From contig VXCM01000691.1 in NCBI GenBank assembly GCA_014773175.1, positions 447 through 64,446 of the forward strand: a stretch of DNA of 64,000 bases, written 5' to 3'. The stretch is from Lucifuga dentata (taxonomy: Eukaryota > Chordata > Actinopteri > Ophidiiformes > Bythitidae). Positions within the stretch are counted from its first letter, which is position 1. Each line of letters opens with the position of its first letter. Shown in pieces: positions 12,015-23,462 of this stretch. The notes under the pieces are model-generated. The model worked only from the letters and a program-made list of their open reading frames with translations, was not told the DNA's origin and did no database searches. A program made the position numbers and the translations under genes.

Positions 12015-13080
12015 CACACACCAGGTGTTGTGAAGCCCCAGTAGTTAAAATTCAGTAGCAAAGCACAGATTGTTATTTGACAGATAAATTGTCAAATGGA
12101 CATGAAATGTAGCTAGACAAACACACAGTTCATTGAGTTTTTAACCCCAGGATTAAAACCTGTTCCCATACCAAGTCACAGACAGAAAGAGTAATGTTTT
12201 CTGGGAAAATCGTTCCAGTGGGGGAATTTTTGACAGTAAAACTGCTGTAAAATGATGGATTGAAAAAATAAGTGCACTTCTTAAATAAAAGGAAACCTGA
12301 GTGACAAAAAGCAACTGGTTTCAAGTACTGTATGCTTGCAAAATATCCCCTTCTCTGCTACCGAGTGTGAATCACCACAAAAAAAAAAAAAAAAAAAAAA
12401 GATTCTGTGAAATTTCATGATGCTTATCATCTTTGTATTGTCTTCTGGAGTCGATGTAAAGCTTTCTAGTCACCAAAGAAAAAATAATAAGAATCTAAAG
12501 ATGAGCTAACATCCTGGAATCGGCTTTTGCAGAGTTTCACTTTCCTATAATAACTGTGTCCACTTGGTCTCTGTTGGACTTTCTGAAGATTGTTGGCAGA
12601 AGATGAAGAATCTCTTTGCCAAACTAAACTATAAATCTGATAAATCATCTTAACAACCACTAAGAGCAACATGAAAATAAATTCAAAACAGGCCTGACGA
12701 GGTCAAAGGAGATCCTGTTCTTATCAAAGACTGAAAGCAGAATCTTTTAAGTCATTTTTACAGTAACTCAAAAAAAAATTAAAAAAAATTTTAAAAAAGC
12801 ATTTTTCACACAGGAACGTACATGATGCAGTTCTCTTTTCAACCATCTCAGGTAGAGCAATTTGACTATTAGTAATAAAGCTACAAGAAGACCTTTCCAT
12901 AAAATTCAAAGCTGACAGTAAAAAAAATAAGAAAAGTAAAGAATTTTGGAATTCCATTTTTTGTTTTGTTTGTTTGTTTAAATATAGGCGACAAATAGAT
13001 CTTATAAATCGCTGTCAGAAAATACAACACAGCTGTGTTTCTTCTCACCTTTACCATCTTTTTAAAAACTGAAAATTATC
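10758..13080. other. Intergenic, microsatellites only
   Basis: There is a short GT repeat at about 10886-10902, a CT repeat at about 11979-12011 and a poly-A run at about 12379-12400. No exon chains or recognisable proteins were found. Confidence 0.5.
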
Positions 13081-13084
13081 TTAA

Positions 13085-13240
13085 AGGACCATACCGGTGA
13101 TTTTGCATGTTTAAGCTCAATAAATACCATCCTAACATTATGTTAATGAAACATAAATTTATATTTTAGTTTTCTTGTTATTTTTCCAAATTCCCTAATC
13201 TTTCAAAATCAAATGTTCAGTTGATACACCGACCTTAAAA
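13085..13240 (+). mobile_element. TTAA-type MITE family 1, partial copy
   Basis: It begins with TTAA (13081-13084) and then AGGACCATACCGGTGAT, matching the left ends at 24682, 30433 and 63227. It also carries the internal TCTTTCAAAATCAAATGTTCA block seen in the 63222 copy. The right end is not recognisable, so the copy is truncated. Confidence 0.65.
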
Positions 13241-14399
13241 TTATGGTTGTTCTAAAGGGATTTTATCAGACATTAATCAGGCATTTAGCGACAAACCAAA
13301 TTAGTGCAACTTGTCTGCAGCAGGCCATAACCAAAGGTTCTAGGGTGACTGATTATTTACTGATTATCTGTGAGTTTAGTGAAAGATCAGTATGTGCAAA
13401 GTCATGCTAAAAATAGCAGACTTTTAAGCTTTATTAAGTTTGATAGGAAAAGAATCAGAATAAAGCTTGTGAAAGATAAGACTCCAAACTTAAGCTTTTC
13501 CCAGAAAATCTGTAGACTAAACAGGTGTAAAGCTGTGCACAAACAAAAAGACACAGGTGTTTGTCCCAAATACAAAAATTAAGGCATTTATTTGCATTAA
13601 AACAAGATTTTGGGGTATAAACAAAGCCCAAAATGATGAAAAAGTAATACATTGTTTTTGGATGGCAATGAGTTATATGGTGAATGTGACTAAAGTTTTA
13701 TTTTGGACAGTCTTTTCAACACACCGCAGAAATATTGCACTCCAGTAGTTTCATTCCATGAGCTGGCATGGGAGATGATGAACCAAAGTGTTTTCTGAAT
13801 GAGTGTATCCAAAGCACAGATCAGTTTAAGGGGATGGTTTGAATGTCATAAGGTGGAAACATAAATGGGAACAAAAGAGTTGGAGGCTTGTTCAACCGCA
13901 GCCCTGCCTCATCTGGGTCTGCACTTCAGCGGTACAAATGAGTCAGCACATTCTTTTCTAAAGCATACTGGTGTAAAAGTGTGGATTAATAGCTTTGCCA
14001 ATAGCGCTTGAACTTGGGAGAGAGGCTGTAAAAACAAAAATTTGCTGTCATGGTTACATGGTTACCATGGGAACAAACGGATTGCAGCTGAGTGAGCCCA
14101 TCCTAACATTCTCTGATATACCCAATTATATTGTGAGTGCTTAAATCCATTTTCATTTCATGGTTTGAAAAATCTAAAAATAACAGGCTGCTATAACAAA
14201 TAAAGTCTGTTAATACATGCGTCCATAGTGGCATGAAAAGGTGAAAACACTTAAATCATTGGTCCTGTTGTTTGAACATCTGGCCCACATTCTTTACAGT
14301 CAAATCTTTGATATGAAGCATATGAAGACAGCATGACGTCGAGCTATAAATGGTGATTATGACTCACCTCAGTGAGGTAAACACACATGTTTGCTATTA
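13241..14399. other. Intergenic, no gene seen
   Basis: AT-rich sequence with short open frames only; none is supported by splice sites or similarity. Confidence 0.45.
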
Positions 14400-14449
14400 T
14401 CTGTATGCAGATTTTCATAAAAAGATGGAAACCTTGAGAAAATGGATTT

Positions 14450-14562
14450 TGAATTCTGAATGGAGTTTGCAGGTCATCTGTATGTGATCCGGATTCCTCC
14501 CACAGTCTGAAGACATGTAAATCAGGCTCTAAAGTGAATGTGAGTGTATGTATCAAGGCCCA
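14450..14562 (-). repeat. Decayed common teleost repeat, minus-strand copy
   Basis: Read on the minus strand it resembles the widespread fish repeat that carries a 'catgtcttTGgactgtgggagg' type core and a 'gcaaactcca' end. The core here reads CATGTCTTCAGACTGTGGG. The same core occurs on the plus strand near 20600. A poly-A run follows at about 14562-14584. Confidence 0.5.
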
Positions 14563-14584
14563 AAAAAAAAAAAAAAAAAAAAAA

Positions 14585-17518
14585 ACATTTGAAAGTCAAA
14601 TCAAGTAGAAAAACATGCAAAATGAATGAGAATGTCCAGTGTATGAGATCCGACCCTCTGTGGTGTTTATTGTGACCAGATTATTTGTTTTTCCTCTGGG
14701 AATTTTCTGCTGGACACTTTTTTTGTTGCCTGTCAAAGCTCCGCCTTCTCAGGGAAATCAGGAAATCTAACCACATATTTCCAGACACAGGAAGAGAAAG
14801 GATCCTACAGACCCCTTTCCCACAATCATTATGTCAGCAAAGAATTACAACAACCAAAATGTATTTTAAAAGGTAAGACAATATTGACAATATTGTCACT
14901 GTTTACTTCAGAAAAAGCATTTAAACTTTACATTTGTCAGTTTGAGGATGGATGCATTCCCTTTCTTAACTGTTAAAGGTTTTGCAGATATATCATAACA
15001 TGTTGGATAAAATCCAGATTTTAACTGGATGCTGTTTAATTTTTGATTTAATGAAGCAGCTAATAGCATCAGAGTCTAAGTTCACCAACTTCCCTTTCAG
15101 TGGGAAATTAACCCAAAGTCCTGAAAAAGTGAAGACAGCTACAGTGTAAACTACTTCTCACATGCTCATTCATGGCTCTACAATCACTTCTACAATATCT
15201 GAGCATCCCACAGATGCAGTGTTTCAGAGTCATGCGGCGTCATGTCACATGTGTAGCACATTCTCAACGCTTCAGCTGCATTTGTCCCTGATGACTAATA
15301 GGTGAAGTACTGAAGAGGAAGGAGGCTTTAGAAATGTCACGATCACCAGGTTCTCAGTCTATCTTCTCTTCTGTCTTGCAGGCGCAAGTGATGCATTATT
15401 TAGGTCAAAGTTTGAATCCAGCTGTGGTTATTCTGTGGGGTGTTTTTTCATGTTTTTCTATGTCTGTGTGGATTTCCCACCTGGTCTGTCTCTGTTCAGT
15501 GGCAAATCTGGTGTCTGTGGGAGCCCCGGGCAAAATAAAATGCTTGGACCTTTGGGCTATTTTTTTCTCCAGATGACATTCATAACATTACCTTACTCTG
15601 AAGTTAGTGATGTGACGGAGGATGTTCTGTTGTGGTGGTGAATGGGTAAATGGTGTGAAGTCTTCATCATCCTGTGCAGGTGATGGTGTTTGTGAACACT
15701 GAGCTGTTGGCGATGTTGATGGAACTGACTGAAAAAAGAAAACACAAATATAAGCAAACACTCAGAGAAAGAGACTGTAAAATAATGTAATTGAGAATAT
15801 AACATATGTTGTATCATTAATAGCATTAGAATGACCTGAACTCACAGCAAAAACAAATAATAACATTAGAGAGGATATACTGGCGCATAATTTAGACAAT
15901 ACCAACTCAGACAACCGCTGTCCTTAGGTAGCTTGCTAAAACAAATGTCCAGCAACTAGCAAATTTAAACAACTGGTAAAATGAGCCTCTGCAATGACGC
16001 TCGCTGTTAGCTTAGCCAGATGGCTAGCTACTTCACTAACTAATTTAGCTAACAATGTGAACTAAGTTAGCTAATGTTACGTAAGGAAATGTTACTCCAA
16101 ACCATTTGTCAAACCATTTATTTTGTTCTGTTCCAAAAGCTAACTACATTCTACATTTGTTTGTCATAATTATCACTTACCTCTGTCCTGCCTCTTCTTC
16201 TAGGTCGCTTTTCTCTTTTTGAATAAAGTTTTTGAAAAAAAAAACAAAAAAAAAACTTGTGTTGCTGGTGGGGTGGGGCCATGTTTGGGGGGTTTCTGCG
16301 GAATACAAACTGTTTCTCGTCCATGGACCGTTTCAGGGAGATCCCGCATTGGCATTGCTGGAGGAGTAATGGCTGTCTCTCCTGTTGCTTTGCCTCTGTC
16401 TGTGGGTGTGTCAGGCCCGTGTCCGTGGGCTCCCCTTCTTCTCACCCAAATGAATGATGGGATAGCTGCGTCCCCCCTGACCCTGCACATGATAAATGGG
16501 TGCGGAGAATCAGTGACTGGATGGAAGTTTCACACAAGTCGTTTGTTCATATAAAAACATAATACTAACAGCTAAATAATGTGGATGTCTTGAATTAAAG
16601 CTCTAGCCTAAATAAACTTATATAAGTGCAAGCTGTATATATGACATTCTATCAGGCCTCCTTCCTTGTGGATTACACAGAAGACACAGGAAATGTGTAA
16701 GGTTTCCACATCCACATGACTAAGACAGAAACAATGGGACGTGTGGCAATAACAGTGAGGCTTCAACATTAGAAGGTAACTGGGTTTGCGGGAAAGTCAG
16801 CTTGCAAATACAGCAGGCTGCTGTGTTTTTGTTGACCTATGAAAAGCCATGAATGCATCACAGCAGCTGATCTCATGTCAGTTTGAGGAAGCTCTTGTGT
16901 AAATTCACGGATATCACACAACAATTGATTTTTCATTGTGTGAGCTTATGCAAACAGATTTGGTGTTTGGTTTTTAATACAGTAACCCAGTGCAATGAAA
17001 AGACAATGTGTCCACCCTGGGGCAGGAGCATATGCTCTTGATGAGTTTTTCCTAGCAGTGTTTTTATTTCTGTGGGTACGGTTTGGGTCCAATGTCCCTC
17101 GAGAGGGAAGTGTCACTGTAAATCAAAGTTATTCTGAGTTATTCTGGCTTTTATCCTGTGATGAAACATTTCTGACCTGACGTCTCTTCTTGGATATGAC
17201 AGTGCACTGAATGCTTTGATAAGTATGAAAATGGTGTAACAAGCTATGACCCTCAAAGTCACCATATCTCTATCCAGTTGAAGGCTTATGGGAGATTTTG
17301 GACCAACACCTCACTCAGATTGATTTTTCCTAGGGATGGCAATTTCAAATCTTCAAAGCAGTTTTGATACATTTGAAACACACATTGCTTCAAAATGTTT
17401 CTGAATGTTTCTAAATTGGCTGTGCACAGCCTGCTGGCAGAAACTGTAACTGCAACTCTAGAATTCTGGAAAGCTGACATAGTGATCAATGACTGATGTT
17501 TCGAGACCGTGTTGTAAA
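14585..17518. other. Intergenic, no gene seen
   Basis: Open frames at 15334-15826 and 16200-16554 have no exon structure or recognisable domains. GC-richer sequence at 16260-16500 and the block around 15510-15550 may be decayed transposon, but no terminal repeats could be matched. Confidence 0.4.
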
Positions 17519-17651
17519 CCCCGCTTCAAAACCGGAAGGTTTGAACGGCTTCGAAACGTCGATCCTGGGTGCCGAAATTGCCGTNCCCCGCTTCAAAACC
17601 GGAAGGTTTGAACGGCTTCGAAACGTCGATCCTGGGTGCCGAAATTGCCGT
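17519..17651. other. Single-N join with duplicated 66-bp flanks
   Basis: 17519-17584 and 17586-17651 are identical around the N at 17585. The unit includes an AACGGCTTCGAAACGTCG stretch. Confidence 0.8.
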
Positions 17652-17707
17652 CTCTAGTTTTTCCCTTTAAGTTGTCACCCATCTGCACATATACACACAT
17701 ACTTATA

Positions 17708-17747
17708 CAAAAAAAAAACAAAAAAAAAAAAAANAAAAAAAAAAAAA
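17708..17747. repeat. Poly-A run interrupted by N
   Basis: About 14 A precede and 13 A follow the N at 17734, the same pattern as at the other homopolymer joins. Confidence 0.7.
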
Positions 17748-17782
17748 CATGAATTAAATTAAAATTATTATATTAAAACTAG

Positions 17783-18132
17783 TGCAGTGCCCATTGAAAA
17801 CGTGTCTGTTCAGACCGGGCCAGACTTTGTGGTGTGCACCGCAGCCTGCCATAAGTGTCCGTGGAGTGGAGCATATGCTGCCACACAGACTACTTTTTAC
17901 ATAACTATGTATACAACTATGTACAGGGGACAAACCAATTTCCCCACTGGGGATTAATAAAGTCACTTACTTACTTACTAACTCAATTCAAGAACCACTC
18001 ATGCAACACTCAGCAACACTGCACGTCCTTGGGTGATGAGCAATAACTCTGCCAAATATCAACTTCAGTGCTGAGTTCTAGAGATATTGATGCCATAGAC
18101 AGACAGCGATTCCTGCCTTCATAGTTAGATAA
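17783..18132 (+). repeat. Unnamed interspersed repeat A, copy 2, with nested insertion
   Basis: It matches 10137-10496 from TGCAGTGCCCATTGAAAACG to GTTAGATAA. Around 17899-17985 it carries extra sequence absent from copy 1, including CAATTTCCCCACTGGGGATT and an AATAAAG plus CTTA repeat tail. That is the usual 3' end of a fish retroelement, so a second element is nested here. Confidence 0.65.
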
Positions 18133-20300
18133 AATAATCCCAAAGAGAATCAAGTTCCATCATGTTGATATGTCCACATATCCAGTAGTGTCTGCTACTT
18201 TATTGACATAAATGAATTCCTTTAGAGGAAAGTTCATAAAAATGTCAGCAATCCAATATTTTTCCCAATGTCTTTTTTTTATAAACAGTATACTGTTTCT
18301 GTAAACTTTGGAAGAGTTTAGGAACAATGAGTCCTCCAGACTCTCCATATTATCTAACTTTACCACACTGTCCTTTAAAAAATGTTTCTTTCACCATCTC
18401 ACATGTGACTCACGATATGGGACAGCAGTGTTATTACTTGTTTAACTTGTCTGGTGTCAGACAGATTCTGTATTACAGAGTTTTATTTTTTAACTAAAAA
18501 TATCCAACAAATGAGACTCTAACCTAACCTGATTCAGTGAAAGAACTCAAAATCAGAAGAGCTCATGAAGTAAATGACGGACCATGGCTCGAGTGTGTGT
18601 GAGTGGGTGGTCACGTGCACTACATGTTTAAGTGTAAATAAGCATGACCAAACACAAAGACCACGTGGAGAGTGGGAAGCTTATAAAACAACTGAGAGTA
18701 CAAAGTCATGTTTGGCCATCACTGCACACTTACATCCAATCACGCATCAGAAGAACAACTTATCTGATGCTGAGTATCAAAACAACTTCAACATCTGACG
18801 CACATTCAACCATTTCCTCTTGTCATTGCTACAACCAGCTTTTGCAATTGTTTTTTTTCTGCTGAGTGAACAAATTAAGAAAAACTGGGGTGATTATACA
18901 AAGTTTAAAGCGTGTGGCAGCCAGGTCATCGGCCAATATAACGGCTTCTTAAGAGGGCAGAGGGCACATGCTGAAAAACGTGCTAAAAAGTCATTCAGGC
19001 TGCAGGTACAGGATGACCCCAGCAAAACATCAACCACTCAAAGGGCAATTTAGAGAAGAAAACTTCCTCAAGAACCCAATATATCTGTCCTGCTGAACTG
19101 TGGCCTGAGATGCAACATGTCCACCTAAAGTTGTTATGGAGGTGATTTTCTGAACAGAGCACATTTGGACTTCAATGATTTCTCTTTGCCTGAGAGTTCA
19201 ACAGTTCACCTGTGAATTATTCTTCACTTAAGTCAACTAGAGACAAACAAACCAGACAAAAAAGATAGAAGAAAAACAGAAAAATATAAATAAAGACAAT
19301 ATATAAACAACAATAACAATAACAATAACAATATATAAAGTTAACATTTTAATTTAATCTGTTCGGCCTGGTTTTTTGCTTTATGTTTGTTTTTTTTTTT
19401 ATATCATGTAAAAAATGTAAGAGCTCTGTTACCACCTGCTGGAGAAAAAGAATATTTGAAATTTGATCGCTAACCTCACCTGCAGTAGATCAGAAACCAG
19501 AACAATGGCAAATTAATTGTCATAAATGCTAATTGTTAATTGTTAAATTGTTAAATGCTTCACTTCAGCTTTGAGGGAAACAAAACCGAATTTCAGAAAT
19601 ACATACCTGAGTAAGAAAAGACAATTTATAAGCAGGTGGACATCTAATTTAACCCCATTTCCCATCACATAATCAGTAAGATTAAAAAAAGAAAACTACA
19701 CAGGTATGAGAAAGTCAGACGGAATACTGCTCAATGTGCAAATCATTTGATAAGGAAAAATTAACATCAAATCTAAAGGGCGAATAACTAAAATATGACA
19801 ATGTGTAGCCTATGCACAAACAAAAAACCAATAACTACAAGGAGGGATCAATTTTCTTGTGGTGAAATTAAAATACAAAATATGCTTTGGTAAACTTCTG
19901 TCTGCTTCTAAAACTGCAGAGCAAGTAAAAAATACAATAAATATTTGAGGCATAAAAATCAAATATGCTAACTCATCCCTCTCCAAATTTCTCTCTGTTC
20001 AGCAAACTGTAACTTATCTTTATCCATGGCAATTACAAATCATCGCAGGGCTGTTTTCAGGTCAGTTGACTTGCAGCATTTCAACTGACAGGGCATAATG
20101 GTGAGGGGTGAGAGTGTGTATAAGATTATTATAACAAGAGTCATAAAAAATAAGTAATAAAATGTTCATGAATGTTTATGACTTTTGTTATTGTCATTTA
20201 TTTTTTATAATAATGTCACTTTCAATGTAAAACTGATACATCTATAGGGTGTAAACGTGATGGAAATGACAGATTTCATTATCAAACACATATGAATATT
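18133..20300. other. Intergenic, no gene seen
   Basis: AT-rich sequence with an AACAAT microsatellite near 19310-19335. No exon chain was found. Confidence 0.45.
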
Positions 20301-20415
20301 TGCGTATGTCTGTTCATCCGTTCATTTGCACGTCTAGTACAGGCTCGCAGGTTGCTGAAGCCTGTCCCAGCATTCATAGGACAGATCACCAGTCAACAAA
20401 GGGTTAACACACACA

Positions 20416-20466
<51 letters not shown>

Positions 20467-20690
20467 TTCTAAGCCACCCACCTGAAATTGCTTTCCGTTT
20501 CCATTATGTCAAAATGCCTACTCCTCAAAAATCTAAATTGGGTCTCAGAAAACCCAGTCACATCTCTGAGCAATTCAGAGCTTTCAGTTCATCTATCTTG
20601 CATGTCTGTGGGCTATGGGAGGCAATCGTAGCACTTGAAGGAAACCCACACAGACACAAAGAGAACATGGAAACTTTAAGTGTGTGTTCA
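20301..20690 (+). repeat. Decayed common teleost repeat with internal CA microsatellite
   Basis: The order of short blocks matches the familiar fish repeat: a TGTTCATCCGTTCATTTGC start, an AGCCTGTCCCAGC-like block, ACAGATCACCAGTC, a CA run (20418-20461), then CATGTCTGTGGGCTATGGGAG and a CCCACACAGACACA-type end. It is diverged and codes for nothing. The open frame across it is a repeat artefact. Confidence 0.6.
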
Positions 20691-21480
20691 CATTACAATA
20701 ACCATAAACTCAGCTCACTCCAGTATACTGTAAACAGGACTATACTGGAATATACTATGACCCAATGATTTTAGCAAACTCAAAAAAGACATGGAGTTTG
20801 GAAGTTTAATAGTGATATAATATGATGTTGATACATAACACAGTAGTGTAATCAACTCTTGATCAAATGAACTAAACTAATTTATCCTAATTAGCTAATC
20901 AGATGTGGGGAGCAGGGAGAGGTGAGAAAATATGCAATGATATAGATCCCTAGAGCAGGATGGGACAGCTGAATTAACAGCTGTAATACCTCAGACAGAA
21001 TCCTCGTGATTATGGTGCTAATCTTTCAAAACAGATGAATAATACTAGAGTCCTAATTTCTGGGTTTTTTTTTTAGATGCCCATCCCTGAGATCCCATTT
21101 TATTTTGTACTTCCACTGTAGCTGAGGATAAATCCCTCTGAATGAGATATCAGTGACAGGCTACACAAATGTCATTCAGGATGCAGGATGGAACCAGGTG
21201 CCCATCAAGGGCCCTTGGGAGTTTGTGGAGCCCACTGGGAGCGGTCTGTGGGAGTTGTTGTTCCCTGTATTGCCACTAGATGTCATGCAAGCGTACCCCA
21301 ACAATAGCCTGCTGATGGTGTCAGAACAAGGAGGATCTGGCTTCTTCATCCTTTACCCACTTTAACAACCAATGATCTTCGCTGTTTCTGGGTATATGAT
21401 TACGCTCTATAAGTAATTAGTGGGTTTAATGCCACGGTGTTTCCAAACAAACAAAAGCCTTGCGTTGAAATCCGTGCGTC
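20691..21480. other. Intergenic, upstream of nos1ap
   Basis: No supported feature. From about 21470 the sequence becomes richer in CpG, which is expected for the nos1ap promoter region. Confidence 0.4.
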
Positions 21481-21740
21481 ATCGGAACCCCGGAGGCGGT
21501 GCGCATCTGTTTCACCGTCGCGCCTCAGATGGGAGTGAAGGGGGTGAGTAACCGATCAACGATCAGCGTTAATTAAAGTCATCCACCAATCATTCCACCG
21601 AGACCAGCGGCTTAACCCAAATGACCTCCGGAAAGACGCGTCCCTCCAATGAGAGGAGAGTGCGCAGGGAGCCGCGCACATCTGCAGGTCTCTGGCTGTC
21701 GTAAAACAAGTACAGGAGCAAGTCGACTATTGATAAAGCG
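21481..21740 (+). promoter_or_regulatory. Probable nos1ap promoter and 5' UTR
   Basis: GC-richer stretch with clustered CpG (for example GTCGCGCC near 21520) directly before the nos1ap ATG. No TATA box was seen. The transcription start cannot be placed. Confidence 0.4.
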
Positions 21741-23429
21741 ATGCCAGGGGTAACCAAGTATAATTTAGTGGATGATGCGCAGGATTTGAGGATCCCCATG
21801 CATAACGAGGAGGTGTTTCAGCATGGGGTCTGCTTCGAGGCAAAGGTAGGTACCTTCTCCAGCAGCTTGTTGCAGGAATATGATCAAGCTTGAAGCCCAG
21901 TGTCTGATAATATGACATTGATATGACAGGTTTCTCCTTCATAAGGGCTATCATTTCTAAGGATAAAAATTTTTATAATGTGGTAGATTGCTTGCAGATT
22001 TTATAGTGTTTGTACTATTTATGAAGTTTATTGTGTTTTTTTTTTTAAGATTTTGTAGTACATTTTCTGTATGTTAAAGTGTTGTTTAGCTTGTTTAAGC
22101 ATTTGTTGTTCTTTTGCAATTTTCAGTTCAGAACAAACTGACAAATTTTATATTTACAGTGTAATTGTCTTGTATTATGGCATCTGAACAAAGTAAACAG
22201 TCTCATGTAATTTTATCTTAGAGGGGAATATTTCCAAAAATGTATTTGAACTGCCAACAAATTTGTGACAAGGGTGTATCTGTTTTGATAGCCTATAGTA
22301 CAACAGGCTATAGTATTCTTAAATCCTTCTCTGATATTTTGCAGTACATTGGCAGCTTGGAGGTGGGCCGTCCAGGCAGCAGAATGGAGATAGTTGCTGC
22401 AATGAGGAGAATTAGAGTAAGACACTTAAATGATTTCTCTTGACAAGCTTGCTGAATGTTCAAACACATTAACACTGACCCAGCCTGTTTGAGTGGGAAA
22501 TTGATGATGTGCATGTAATCAGCTCTCTCTCTCTGTCTCTTTTGTGCTCATGTCTTTGGTGTTTTCTTATGCGTGACACTCAAAGGATCCTTAACTCACC
22601 TCACCATCCTCTTCACAGCATAAATCAGCGACTCCACAATCAGCAGATTCGCTGAGCTATCAGCAGTGCTTTCATTTACTGCAGGATTTATACAACATCT
22701 GTGGTTTTTTTGGGCCCGATATAATTAATGGCATTAGAAAAAACACCACCTCTCTACTCTCCCTTTAGGCTACACAAGGCCACTAGAGACAATGAGATGT
22801 CTCGTTATTAGATATCACTGCAGTGTTAGACAGAAGTACAGGAGAGATTTAGCTGCCCTGTAACTGTTACATCCAATCTAGCAACCAAGTACTGCTAGTG
22901 TGTCATTCAGGGGTCAGCCAGATCCCCAGTGACACCCTGAAAGGACTTAATCTTGATCCCTCATGGACAGTACAGCATAATGGCTGGTTTTCCTACTGGC
23001 TAAGGTCTAATGATACAGACTGGATGAATATCCGGAGTCTAAACATAAATAAAGGGTTTGCATGGATCCAGGGGTTGAGAACCAATCATCTGATTAAACT
23101 GAATATGCGTACACTTTGGATTTAAGACAGTTCAGGGGCTGATGAAAACTGTGCAGGTAAAAACGTTGGATTAGGAGTTTGAATGCAGTATGTGTCTACA
23201 AGTTAAATACTGCATCTTCTAAATTAGAAAAAAAAAAGGTAATACATAAAAAAAAAATTATTATATGTCTCTAATGGATTATCTAGCTTTTTGGAAAGAC
23301 ATGAAAGCAAGAATAATAAAATTGAGATGAAGAAAAGAGAAAAGTAAGAGTAAACTCAGGTTGATTCAAGTGTATATTTTTATATTCTAACATTACATGC
23401 AATATTTCAAAGTTCCGGGGAAAACTTAC

Positions 23430-23462
<33 letters not shown>

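Noticed and set aside
16219..16554. 111-codon open frame on the plus strand, with a 96-codon one on the minus
   Set aside because: No recognisable domain, no splice partners, overlapping open frames on both strands; likely chance in GC-richer sequence.
20292..20768. 158-codon open frame
   Set aside because: Runs through a CA microsatellite and a decayed interspersed repeat; encodes a Thr-His repeat by chance.
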